Of a DNA stretch of 17,512 nt, positions 1 through 5,920 are shown one piece after another. The position numbers were made by a program, and so were the translations under genes. Under the pieces are notes generated by a model. It saw only the letters and a program-made list of their open reading frames with translations, did no database searches and was not told where the DNA came from. This stretch comes from CAYVTZ01 sp964454685 (lineage in GTDB: Bacteria; Bacillota; Clostridia; Christensenellales; Christensenellaceae): assembly GCA_964454685.1 (NCBI GenBank), contig CAYVTZ010000053.1, forward strand, positions 1 through 17,512, read 5' to 3'. Within the stretch, counting starts at the first letter, position 1. Every line of letters begins with the position of its first letter.

Positions 1-1252
1 GTATTCTTTCGTTTTTTAGAGCTTTCTCGTGTCCATTTTTTCGAGAAGGGCTCATCTCTGCCGCAGGGAACGCTGTCCGTACCGCTGAGTCGGCAATCAA
101 AGTATATAATTGCATTTCTTCCTTGCTTAGTTTTTCCGGTAGTTTTCCGGTTGGAATAATGGCGTAATGGCTGTTGACTTTCTCGCTGTTGAAATACCAA
201 CCATGGGGTTCCATCTCGTTGCTTCCAAGCAAAGCTTTATAGCGCGTATTACGAGCTAATATGGCAAGCAGTTTTTTCATTTGCGGCTTCATGTCGTCGG
301 TTAGGTAGCGCGAATCTGTCCTCGGATATGTGATCATCGCTTTTTCGTACAGGGCTTGTGCAATGTCCAGCGTCTGTTGCAGCGTGAACCCATACGCGGT
401 ATTTGCGTCGGATTGCAACGCAGACAGACTGTAAAGTAGCGGCGGCAGAGAAGTTTCCTTGCTTACCTCAATGCTCTCAACGATGCCATTTTTCCCAGTC
501 AATTTGCTCAAAAGCGGCATCGGTTGCTCGTCAAACCTACCGTTGGTACGTCTTGCCGCAAAGCTCTCTCCCGTCGCCTTCTTGAAAATAGCATCAAGCG
601 TGAAAAATTTTTGTGAGGCAAATCCTGTAATGGCAAGTTCCCGCTGTACCACCATATTGAGTGTTGGTGTCTGCACTCGCCCAATTTTCAATACTCCGCT
701 TCCGCCCGAATATCGCAGCGAAGCAAAAACAGTTAAATTGGTACCCACTACCCAGTCCGCGATACTTCTGGCGCGGCCTGCGTTCTCAATATTTTTTGAT
801 ATAGTTTCATGAATTACATCTTTAATCCCTGATAGAATTCCTTTCTTCGTCTGGCTCACGATTTTTACGCGCTCGCAGGGTTTACTGCATTTTAAGAATT
901 CGTAAAGATACGCAAAAATAATTTCTCCTTCTCTGTCATAGTCTGTTGCGTTGACGATATAATCCGATTTGTCAAACAGCGACTTTATGGTAGCCACTTG
1001 CTTACTAACGCTGTCGTCGCGTAAGCACAACTCATATTTTTCAGGGAAGTAAGGAACCGGGCGGTTTCTCCAGTTTTTATAGTTTGGTTCATACATCTCA
1101 ACGTCTTTGAGGGTACACAAATGTCCAAACCCCCACGTTACTACATAAGGGCTTCCCTTAACTTCCATGTAGCCATCGCATTTTTTCGTATCACCAAGAG
1201 CCGTGGCAATAGCGCGTCCTACGCTCGGCTTTTCAGCGTATATGGTGATCAT
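1..1252 (-). CDS. topB: DNA topoisomerase III (type IA), 3' end cut by window edge
   Basis: This is a type IA topoisomerase, which cuts and rejoins single strands during plasmid or element replication and decatenation. The frame reads without a stop from ATG at 1252 to the window edge, giving 417 codons; the C-terminal part lies outside. The N-terminus has the Toprim start (ITIYAEKPSVGRAIA, with the conserved Glu at residue 7) and the acidic Toprim motif TDYDREGE. The active-site region reads ITYPRTDSRYL, placing the catalytic tyrosine at about residue 309, close to its position in the bacterial TopB family. The start codon overlaps the stop of the DUF1848 gene (ATGA) and GAGGG lies just upstream, so the two are probably translationally coupled. 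TopB-type enzymes are common cargo of conjugative plasmids and ICEs of Bacillota. Family assignment is secure; the exact clade is not. Confidence 0.93.
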   Translation of the reverse strand, partial: MITIYAEKPSVGRAIATALGDTKKCDGYMEVKGSPYVVTWGFGHLCTLKDVEMYEPNYKNWRNRPVPYFPEKYELCLRDDSVSKQVATIKSLFDKSDYIVNATDYDREGEIIFAYLYEFLKCSKPCERVKIVSQTKKGILSGIKDVIHETISKNIENAGRARSIADWVVGTNLTVFASLRYSGGSGVLKIGRVQTPTLNMVVQRELAITGFASQKFFTLDAIFKKATGESFAARRTNGRFDEQPMPLLSKLTGKNGIVESIEVSKETSLPPLLYSLSALQSDANTAYGFTLQQTLDIAQALYEKAMITYPRTDSRYLTDDMKPQMKKLLAILARNTRYKALLGSNEMEPHGWYFNSEKVNSHYAIIPTGKLPEKLSKEEMQLYTLIADSAVRTAFPAAEMSPSRKNGHEKALKNERI

Positions 1253-2100
1253 GTCAAACCCTCGAATAACGAACGCTGGCGCTCCGAGCTGAATTCCTTT
1301 ATCCATTCCTTATAATGCGATTTCACTGATCGTGTGCGCCTTGAGCAATGCGCACAGCGCAGCGTACATGCACCTGGAGTTCCAATGTCAACGTATGAGT
1401 TGCAATGACAATCGCCTTCATTTACAAATCCGATCTCCTGATATGCGTTTGCCTGTTTTGCCAGTATATCGGCATCAATGCAGGGATACACTCCACATAA
1501 GCTTATGTCAATACCTGTTTCGCCACAGATTTCCCGCGCCCGTTTCATGAATAACTCACGCTCCGAAGCACTCAGTGTCTTCCCACTGATTCGCTTATCC
1601 ACAGCGGCTTCATAGAGGTTTTCCGGCGCTGAAATGATGCATTTGCTCACGCTGTTTTTCAGCATCCGCACAAGCCCTCTCAAGTTTTGTATATGAGTTT
1701 CCAACGTTGCAGATGGCGTAGTAAATAGTGGCGCATACCTCATGAACACCTTCTCAGGCCCTACAATCTCTGCCAGTTTCCGGATTCCTCCAAACGCATG
1801 TGCACTGTTTATATTCGGCAGTGCAAACTTATTGTAAAGGCCCACTATATTGCATACAAAATACTCTGACGCATACCCCATCTCCAAATACTCTCGCACG
1901 CTTCCCAGAAACGGCATAGGGTTATGCGTCCAAAACACAACACCATCAACCGTTCTTGGTGAAATATCTCGTTCCACTTGTTCCGGTATTCTGTGCTTTC
2001 CGACTACCGTTTCAAAATATTTGCCTTTTCTCAATGAGTCAATGACCCAATGGGGGTTGATGTTGATTAGATCACAGTTTTTACTAATGCATAAAATCAT
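1249..2100 (-). CDS. DUF1848 family protein with C-terminal CX3CX2C cluster motif
   Basis: The protein has 283 residues. It resembles the DUF1848 family in its N-terminal strand-like start (MILCISKN), the segment VDGVVFWTHNPMPFLG at about residues 51-66, and a C-terminal cysteine cluster CTLRCAHC (C245, C249, C252), preceded by a CHC around 231-233. The family is functionally uncharacterised; its C-terminal cysteines resemble the Fe-S site found at the N-terminus of radical SAM enzymes. The ATG at 2100 was chosen because AGGAGG lies 6 bases upstream and family members start this way; a longer frame reaches 2166 but has no such site and would overlap the upstream gene. It follows the small membrane-protein gene and overlaps topB by 4 bases. 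The usual family motif SRRTD near the N-terminus is replaced here by SKNCD, so it is a diverged member. Confidence 0.8.
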   Translation of the reverse strand: MILCISKNCDLININPHWVIDSLRKGKYFETVVGKHRIPEQVERDISPRTVDGVVFWTHNPMPFLGSVREYLEMGYASEYFVCNIVGLYNKFALPNINSAHAFGGIRKLAEIVGPEKVFMRYAPLFTTPSATLETHIQNLRGLVRMLKNSVSKCIISAPENLYEAAVDKRISGKTLSASERELFMKRAREICGETGIDISLCGVYPCIDADILAKQANAYQEIGFVNEGDCHCNSYVDIGTPGACTLRCAHCSRRTRSVKSHYKEWIKEFSSERQRSLFEGLT

Positions 2101-2114
2101 GCCATGCCTCCTGC

Positions 2115-2291
2115 TTACAGCAAAAATATGATTATTGCGATGACGATACCGATTCCCACGCCACAAATAATCAGCACCTTCTTAAGCTGAGTTTTGTCTA
2201 GTTGGGACTTGCGTTTTCCTCCATCAATCGGCACAATATTTTCATAATACAGATCGTATGGCGGGTATTTTTTCGGGTTTGTTTGTTCCAT
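2115..2291 (-). CDS. Small tail-anchored membrane protein, 58 aa
   Basis: The predicted protein has 58 residues: a polar, charged N-terminal part (MEQTNPKKYPPYDLYYENIV, then a basic stretch around residues 26-38) and one hydrophobic helix filling the C-terminus (about 39-58, VLIICGVGIGIVIAIIIFLL). It would sit in the membrane with the N-terminus in the cytoplasm. AAAGGA lies about 8 bases before the ATG. It ends 14 bases before the DUF1848 start, so it is probably the first gene of a small-protein/DUF1848/topB operon. It matches no family I recognise. The coding call rests on the ribosome binding site, the clean gap placement and the amphipathic-to-hydrophobic composition. Confidence 0.72.
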   Translation of the reverse strand: MEQTNPKKYPPYDLYYENIVPIDGGKRKSQLDKTQLKKVLIICGVGIGIVIAIIIFLL

Positions 2292-2299
2292 TTTCTATT

Positions 2300-2424
2300 C
2301 CTTTCTATGTCGGTATTCTGCTCCCAAATACAGAGCTATTGCTGCGACCGTCCCCGATAGCTCTCTATTGAAACCGCTCTTATAATTTATATACGTGCAG
2401 CGCTGTGTTTTTTGATATATTTGC
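2300..2424 (-). promoter_or_regulatory. Structured leader or promoter region before the small membrane-protein gene
   Basis: This AT-rich gap lies between the terminator at 2425-2456 and the start at 2291. On the minus strand it contains -10-like sequence (TATAAATTATAA, near 2380-2391) without a convincing -35. Downstream is a perfect 8-bp inverted repeat, AGAGCTAT and ATAGCTCT (arms 2357-2364 and 2332-2339), enclosing 17 GC-rich bases. A weaker GTATT/AATAC pairing follows at 2313-2331. No U-tract follows, so the hairpin is not a standard terminator. It could be a 5' UTR structure. I do not recognise a riboswitch class. Confidence 0.4.
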
Positions 2425-2456
2425 AAAAAAAAAAGAGACCGGCGTACCGATCTCTT
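2425..2456 (-). terminator. Intrinsic terminator
   Basis: Read on the minus strand, AAGAGATCGG pairs with CCGGTCTCTT around a TACG tetraloop (UNCG class) and runs into a tract of about ten U. It lies just past the stop codon at 2462, so it ends the 3718-to-2462 unit. I see no good promoter at the position where the other leader terminators have one. Confidence 0.85.
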
Positions 2457-2461
2457 AATTC

Positions 2462-2587
2462 TTAGCTAATTCTGTGGGCTCCTATTGAAAAAAAATCAGT
2501 ACTAGGAGCTGCCGACATAAGAATCCCGATATCCGCCATCAGCAAAGTATTACCTTCCGCAATATCTTCATCAGCGTTAATCGGCAT
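2462..2587 (-). CDS. Small hypothetical protein, 41 aa
   Basis: The 41-residue frame reads MPINADEDIAEGNTLLMADI and continues to GAHRIS. It begins 23 bases after the stop of the upstream 306-residue gene, with AAGGAG and GAGAGG in the gap, and its stop is followed within 6 bases by a strong terminator. The frame stays open further upstream to 2650, but that part overlaps the neighbouring gene and lacks a ribosome binding site. The protein is acidic at the N-terminus, moderately hydrophobic in the middle and has no recognisable motif. Position inside an operon and before a terminator is the main support. Confidence 0.5.
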   Translation of the reverse strand: MPINADEDIAEGNTLLMADIGILMSAAPSTDFFSIGAHRIS

Positions 2588-2609
2588 GTCCTCTCGCTTC
2601 TCCTTTTTG

Positions 2610-3530
2610 TCACTCAGATTCCTCTTGAGTCTCATTGAAGCTCTCAACATTCTTTTCCCTCCATTTCTTCGTTATTTTTTGTGACTTCGCCCATTGGCAA
2701 CCAAAGAAAGTGTTTTTGAAAGCATTGGCAGTGCTGACCATCGATTCAATCATCGCTGCGCATTCATTTTCTGTCAGCGAAATCTTACCCTCAATCTTAT
2801 CTCGTATCCCTTTTAGATTTATACGAGCTGTTTTATCCGGCATGGTTTCAACTGGCGCAAATCCATTTACGATGATAACTTCATATGGATTATTGCGCGA
2901 TGGATTGAAAAGAATACCAATCGCATATATCATGTACAAGTCATCTTTTTTCTTGCTTTTTAAGAATCTATAATCTGTCCTGTACAAATATACGGGTTGC
3001 CCTTCTGTTCCAACTTCCAAATCTTTTAACTTTCCCGATTCAAGCAACGCTAATGCTTCATCGATCGCCTGCATTTGCTGTTTGTTCTGTTCGGCAAACT
3101 TGGCATTGCTGCTTCTTGCCAAGAAATCCCGCGCCTGTATTAGCCCGTTTTTTTCTCCTGGATTCGCTTTAAGAATTGCGAGCGGCGTTTTACCTTTGTA
3201 ATTGTTCAGATTCAGTACTACACTTCCCGCCAATCCCACATCGCTACTTTGTGCCGCAGGTTGTTTCGGTAGCATGAGCATTTCTGTCGAGAAATCGAAT
3301 TTCCGCTTGATTAAAGCAATTTCGCTCTCTGGAATGTTTGCAAACGGCGTTTTGGTTACTGCCCCTGCTTTATCCACCAGTGTGCACACGAATCGCGAGT
3401 ATCCCGGTGTTTCAAGCGGAGGTGCATCATCAGCCGGTAAGCCTAGAAACGCGTCAATTCCAAAAATTACGTTCTTTCTTCCTGTTGAGAATATTTGGCG
3501 CGGGTATTTATCCGCCTTCGATTCACTCAT
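2610..3530 (-). CDS. Hypothetical protein, 306 aa
   Basis: The protein has 306 residues, probably cytoplasmic, without signal peptide or membrane segment. The N-terminal 120 residues contain an Ala/Pro-rich stretch and GSVVLNLNNYKGKTPLAILKANP (about 102-124). A likely helical region follows (about 130-170), then a beta-rich segment with YLYRTDYRFLKSKKKDDLYMIYAIGILFNPSRNNPYEVIIVNGFAPV (about 182-228). The C-terminus is basic and then acidic (ending in EESE). No family is recognised. Its ATG overlaps the stop of the 63-residue gene (ATGA), so the two are likely translated together and share the leader-terminator module at 3843-3954. The arrangement, a tiny protein then a mid-sized unknown protein, suggests a paired function, but nothing in the sequence shows what. 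Confidence 0.8.
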   Translation of the reverse strand: MSESKADKYPRQIFSTGRKNVIFGIDAFLGLPADDAPPLETPGYSRFVCTLVDKAGAVTKTPFANIPESEIALIKRKFDFSTEMLMLPKQPAAQSSDVGLAGSVVLNLNNYKGKTPLAILKANPGEKNGLIQARDFLARSSNAKFAEQNKQQMQAIDEALALLESGKLKDLEVGTEGQPVYLYRTDYRFLKSKKKDDLYMIYAIGILFNPSRNNPYEVIIVNGFAPVETMPDKTARINLKGIRDKIEGKISLTENECAAMIESMVSTANAFKNTFFGCQWAKSQKITKKWREKNVESFNETQEESE

Positions 3531-3718
3531 AACGCCACCTCAACGCCATCCTCATAGACGGTTACGGCGACAACCGCATCCGCAATAATCTCCTTGTGCT
3601 TCTCGCCCGCAATCTTCTGCGCCTTGCGAATCGCATCATCCACATTTTTTGCTAGGATTTCGATGTTGTATGTGCCGGTGATATCCAGCGGCACCTCATA
3701 TTTTTTTGGGTTGCACAT
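3527..3718 (-). CDS. Small hypothetical protein, 63 aa
   Basis: The 63-residue protein starts MCNPKKYEVPLDITGTYNIE and contains AKNVDDAIRKAQKIA, a beta-strand/helix pattern faintly like the small DpnD/PcfM-type proteins of conjugative elements; I regard that only as a resemblance. The ATG at 3718 was chosen because GAGAGG lies about 8 bases upstream; an in-frame ATG at 3775 has no site. The stop overlaps the ATG of the 306-residue gene. It is the first gene after leader-terminator module A, with about 125 bases between that terminator and this start. Confidence 0.7.
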   Translation of the reverse strand: MCNPKKYEVPLDITGTYNIEILAKNVDDAIRKAQKIAGEKHKEIIADAVVAVTVYEDGVEVAL

Positions 3719-3722
3719 ATTC

Positions 3723-3800
3723 TTACCTCTCAATTCTGCGATATTTTGTGATAGGCAATCGCCCGAAAGACACAAGAAGGCACACGGCAGCTTCCCACAT
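3723..3800 (-). CDS. Possible 25-codon leader ORF
   Basis: An ATG at 3800 opens a 25-codon frame (MWEAAVCLLVSFGRLPITKY, then RRIER) whose stop lies 5 bases before the ATG of the 63-residue gene and overlaps that gene's ribosome binding site. It sits between the module A terminator and the first long gene, where a leader peptide could couple or tune translation. There is no clear ribosome binding site for it, so it may be chance. Confidence 0.2.
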   Translation of the reverse strand: MWEAAVCLLVSFGRLPITKYRRIER

Positions 3801-3842
3801 CAATACAATCCGAAAATATCTGCTCTAATATGAATATTCTGA

Positions 3843-3875
3843 ATGAAAAGAGCCATATTAAAAAAATACAGCTCT
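3843..3875 (-). terminator. Leader terminator of module A
   Basis: On the minus strand AGAGCTGTAT pairs with ATATGGCTCT (two G-U pairs) around a 7-base AT loop and is followed by TTTTC. It lies 49 bases downstream of the -10 at 3925-3930 and about 125 bases upstream of the next gene's start. A transcript begun at that promoter would meet it almost at once. Confidence 0.75.
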
Positions 3876-3924
3876 GAATCACAACTTTTCCGGCTCGGAA
3901 ATAAATACACTTTGTTTTGTTCAC
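3876..3924 (-). promoter_or_regulatory. Leader element of module A: box, hairpin, box
   Basis: These are the 49 bases between the -10 and the terminator. In minus-strand order they hold AAAGTGTATTTATT, a 6-bp hairpin TTTCCG-AGC-CGGAAA, then AAGTTGTGATT directly against the terminator stem. The last box matches AAGTNNNGATT, also found at the same place in modules B and C and slightly changed in D. I infer an RNA or DNA recognition element for a regulator of termination. Confidence 0.55.
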
Positions 3925-3954
3925 AGTATGGCACAATGCCGGTTTCGTTGTCAA
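3925..3954 (-). promoter_or_regulatory. Promoter of module A (TTGACA-N18-CATACT)
   Basis: The -35 TTGACA (3949-3954) overlaps the stop codon of the 115-residue gene. An 18-base spacer separates it from the -10 CATACT (3925-3930), preceded by TGTGC and followed by G. The decamer TGCCATACTG recurs exactly at the module B promoter. The call rests on consensus match and on repetition at equivalent sites. Confidence 0.7.
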
Positions 3955-4298
3955 AAATTTGTTTTAGCAGTATCCAGCTGCCCTTTTCTAAGAAAATCTT
4001 GCATCTGATTTGCGCAGCCGCTGTATGCAAACGCCTTCCATTTTTTGCCGCGATCCCGCATCGGCACGCCAAGAAATGCGTCTTCACGAGTAAATATAAC
4101 GTAATCTTCATCCGCGATAAGAACATTTACATCGTCATGTATGGGCTTTTCAGGTGTCCCATCTTCGCAAAGCCAAGTTCCGATCAAGGTAACCGTCACC
4201 GGCAATCTGTGCCGCAAAACATATTTGAACTGCTCAACGGTCTCAATTTCAGAAACGAAGTAATACGCCTCATCTGTTTCGATTTCACCAAACTTCAT
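3951..4298 (-). CDS. Hypothetical protein, 115 aa, with guanylate-kinase-like N-terminal segment
   Basis: The protein has 115 residues and no membrane segment. Residues 7-17 (ETDEAYYFVSE) are nearly identical to the GMP-site loop segment ETDEAYHFVSE of the adjacent kinase, and the underlying 31 bases (4250-4280 versus 4671-4701) differ at two positions. The rest resembles no kinase: it has no P-loop, and contains VTLIGTWLCEDGTPEKPIHD and DVNVLIADEDYVIFTREDAFLGV. GGAGG lies 7 bases before the ATG, which overlaps the end of the kinase gene by 14 bases. It could be a remnant of a duplicated kinase joined to another sequence, or an independent protein that gained this segment by recombination. 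It is the last gene of its unit; the promoter of module A overlaps its stop. Confidence 0.75.
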   Translation of the reverse strand: MKFGEIETDEAYYFVSEIETVEQFKYVLRHRLPVTVTLIGTWLCEDGTPEKPIHDDVNVLIADEDYVIFTREDAFLGVPMRDRGKKWKAFAYSGCANQMQDFLRKGQLDTAKTNF

Positions 4299-4845
4299 CT
4301 AAATACCTCCGTATTTCTTTTGCCGCGTACTGCGGCGTAGAGATGTTGTTCACAATATAGTCAGCCCGCAAAACATCCTGCACTTGGCGCCTAATCAGAT
4401 GAATGCGTTTACGCCTCTCCTCGGCGCTGATATTGCGTTTATTCAAAGACTCGATCATTGCGCACACGTTTCGATGCGTATATATGATCTTGGCATCTTC
4501 AAAGGTCTCTTTCACGCGGATTGCGCCGACGACTGTCAATACAATTACAGCCTTCTTTCCGCTTTTCATGATCGATTCGATTTCAGCACGGGTGAGCCCA
4601 TATCGATTTTTGTTATACAGGTCATCTTCAACGAATTCCCCTGCTGATTTCATGCGTTCAAACTCCTGCTCAGAAACGAAGTGATACGCCTCATCCGTTT
4701 CATTGTCCCTCTTGGCTCGTGTCGTCGTGGTTTTTGCCTGCATAAAGTCACCTTCTGCCATAAGCGCCTGCGCTACGGTTGTCTTTCCGCTGCCGGAAGG
4801 TCCGATCAAGCAGATAATTCTACGATCATAGATTTGTCTGCACAT
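4285..4845 (-). CDS. Guanylate kinase-like P-loop kinase
   Basis: The 186-residue protein has the layout of guanylate kinase, which phosphorylates (d)GMP. It shows the P-loop GPSGSGKT (residues 15-22), a TTTTRAKR segment matching the family's substrate-binding TTRxPR, the loop ETDEAYHFVSEQEF (49-62), GEFVEDDLYNKNRYGLT (69-85), and a C-terminal RNISAEERRKRIHLIRRQ helix in the place of the usual lid and arginine region. It is somewhat shorter than typical Gmk (about 200) and lacks the acidic residue of the usual IDVQGA motif (here LTVVGA), so substrate preference may differ. The ATG at 4845 is preceded by GAGAGGAG; a longer frame to 4920 lacks a site and begins inside the upstream gene. It overlaps that gene by 20 bases and the next by 14. 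This suggests a nucleotide-pool function of the element. Confidence 0.82.
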   Translation of the reverse strand: MCRQIYDRRIICLIGPSGSGKTTVAQALMAEGDFMQAKTTTTRAKRDNETDEAYHFVSEQEFERMKSAGEFVEDDLYNKNRYGLTRAEIESIMKSGKKAVIVLTVVGAIRVKETFEDAKIIYTHRNVCAMIESLNKRNISAEERRKRIHLIRRQVQDVLRADYIVNNISTPQYAAKEIRRYLDEVW

Positions 4846-5557
4846 TACTTTTCTCCTCTCCGTTTTCACAAAAATAGCGCACAGGAATGCCGCGCCGCTG
4901 AGCAATTTTGATTTCATCACGCATTCCTGCCGAGATGACTGAGCCGAACACCCAAACCTCGTCGCATCGCATCATCAGCGCTTTCCCCATTTCAAGACCT
5001 CTTTCGCGTTCTTCCTGCACCGTATCATCAAGATACTGGGTAAAGATTGTATGAGGCGCCAACGGCACAACATCTTTTCCTGCTGCAATTTTGCTGTACT
5101 GAATCGCTCTTTGTATGTTGCCATCGATATCCCCCGCAAGCGGGCTGGCAATATACACCATTTTCGCGTGATTCTCCTTCTCATAGAAGTTCAGCATTTT
5201 TCTCTCAGCGGTTCTGCGCATTTTGCTTTTTGTTTCAATTTCTTCAGCAGATTCGCTAAACAGCCGGAGTAAATCGTCCTCATCAATCATGCCAAAGCCA
5301 AGAGTGCCGCTGCATTGTGTTTCCTCGCGCTCGTCGATGTATGTATTGTTTGCAAAAGGGCAATCATCGCATCCTGTGCCACATTCAGCATCAAAAACCA
5401 TCAAGTATTTTGGCTTCGCATCGCGCTCAAACTGCACGCTTCGTAAAATAGCCGGCAATATCTCGCCGCCCTTCTCGAAGAACAGAATTGTTTCAAGAGG
5501 ATACGCGCTGGTATGCGCTTCGCTCTTCCTGTCCGTTACGTTAAATTGATTGATCAT
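4826..5557 (-). CDS. Cys-rich domain fused to DUF4406/deoxyribosyltransferase-like domain
   Basis: The protein has 243 residues and two parts. The C-terminal part (about 132-230) reads KMVYIASPLAGD, then APHTIFTQYLDD, then ALMMRCDEVWVFGSVISAGM with DEI, the pattern of the DUF4406 group within the nucleoside 2-deoxyribosyltransferase superfamily common in phages and mobile elements; enzymatic activity is not established here. The N-terminal part (1-130) contains CGTGCDDC (C59, C63, C66) and a further Cys at 82, which could bind a metal or Fe-S cluster, then a charged helix. The ATG is preceded by AAAGGCGGG. It starts 12 bases after the 70-residue gene and overlaps the guanylate kinase-like gene, so the three probably form one operon driven from module B. 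The role is inferred to be nucleotide salvage, modification or signalling. Confidence 0.72.
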   Translation of the reverse strand: MINQFNVTDRKSEAHTSAYPLETILFFEKGGEILPAILRSVQFERDAKPKYLMVFDAECGTGCDDCPFANNTYIDEREETQCSGTLGFGMIDEDDLLRLFSESAEEIETKSKMRRTAERKMLNFYEKENHAKMVYIASPLAGDIDGNIQRAIQYSKIAAGKDVVPLAPHTIFTQYLDDTVQEERERGLEMGKALMMRCDEVWVFGSVISAGMRDEIKIAQRRGIPVRYFCENGEEKSNVQTNL

Positions 5558-5569
5558 TTTCCCGCCTTT

Positions 5570-5782
5570 CTACACATAAACGCGTTTCATCATCTTAAAT
5601 TCCTCGAAATCATCCGAGTTTCTTTCATTTTCGTTCACGCACTTACCCAACATCAGATTTCTTGCAGTTTTGATAAAAGCAAAAGACAGTAACGCGCTCC
5701 TCCTTGTTACCCCGGTATCGCCGTTGAAGTACCGCCTGATGTCGTTTTCCGCATCGTTTATTAGTTCGTTATAAACTTCCAC
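5570..5782 (-). CDS. Small hypothetical protein, 70 aa (GTG start)
   Basis: The 70-residue, probably helical protein contains RRYFNGDTGVTRRSALLSFAFI and a charged C-terminal half (NENERNSDDFEEF). The GTG at 5782 is used because AAAGGAGG lies 7 bases upstream; the overlapping ATG two bases earlier is in another frame. It is the first gene behind module B: only about 30 bases separate the terminator U-tract from this start, which leaves no room for a separate promoter. No family is recognised. Confidence 0.7.
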   Translation of the reverse strand: MEVYNELINDAENDIRRYFNGDTGVTRRSALLSFAFIKTARNLMLGKCVNENERNSDDFEEFKMMKRVYV

Positions 5783-5810
5783 ATTCTATCCTCCTTTAGC
5801 TTCACAAACC

Positions 5811-5841
5811 AAAAAAAGAGCCGCATTAAAAATACGACTCT
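5811..5841 (-). terminator. Leader terminator of module B
   Basis: On the minus strand AGAGTCGTATT pairs with AATGCGGCTCT (two G-U pairs) around TTT and runs into at least six U. Hairpin and tail closely resemble the terminators of modules A and C. It begins 49 bases after the promoter -10 and ends about 30 bases before the GTG start at 5782. Confidence 0.85.
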
Positions 5842-5890
5842 CAAATCATTACTTTTCCACATAAAAGGGAATCACTCAACTTCTATATGC
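5842..5890 (-). promoter_or_regulatory. Leader element of module B: box, hairpin, box
   Basis: This 49-base leader contains AAGTTGAGTGATT, a weak hairpin (TTCC with GGAA, or CTTTT with AAAAG), then AAGTAATGATT immediately before the terminator. The two AAGT starts are 28 bases apart, as are the CGAGT starts in module D. Length and element order match modules A and C. Confidence 0.55.
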
Positions 5891-5920
5891 AGTATGGCAT
5901 AACTGACTATTTTAAGTCAA
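5891..5920 (-). promoter_or_regulatory. Promoter of module B (TTGACT-N18-CATACT)
   Basis: The -35 TTGACT (5915-5920) lies inside the last codons of the leucine-rich-repeat gene, and the -10 CATACT (5891-5896) follows after 18 bases. The sequence TGCCATACTG is shared with module A. Transcription would run through the leader into the terminator at 5811-5841. Confidence 0.7.

Noticed and set aside
1245..1260. TTGACA next to the topB start as a promoter
   Set aside because: It spans the last sense codons of the DUF1848 gene and the topB start, and any matching -10 would fall inside topB downstream of its start codon; it is a chance match.
1249..2166. Longer start for the DUF1848 protein at 2166
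   Set aside because: The extra 22 residues are basic and unlike the family, they overlap the small membrane-protein gene, and the AGGAGG site points to 2100.
2425..2530. Possible further leader module at the terminator before 2425
   Set aside because: AGTACTGATT and GCTAAGAATT resemble the boxes, but they are 36 bases apart, no promoter with an 18-base spacer is present, and the next gene lies 134 bases beyond the terminator; an ordinary operon terminator suffices.
3843..4340. Plus-strand open frame (165 codons)
   Set aside because: It covers the 115-residue gene and the module A promoter and leader in antisense, with no start signals; the minus-strand interpretation explains the sequence better.
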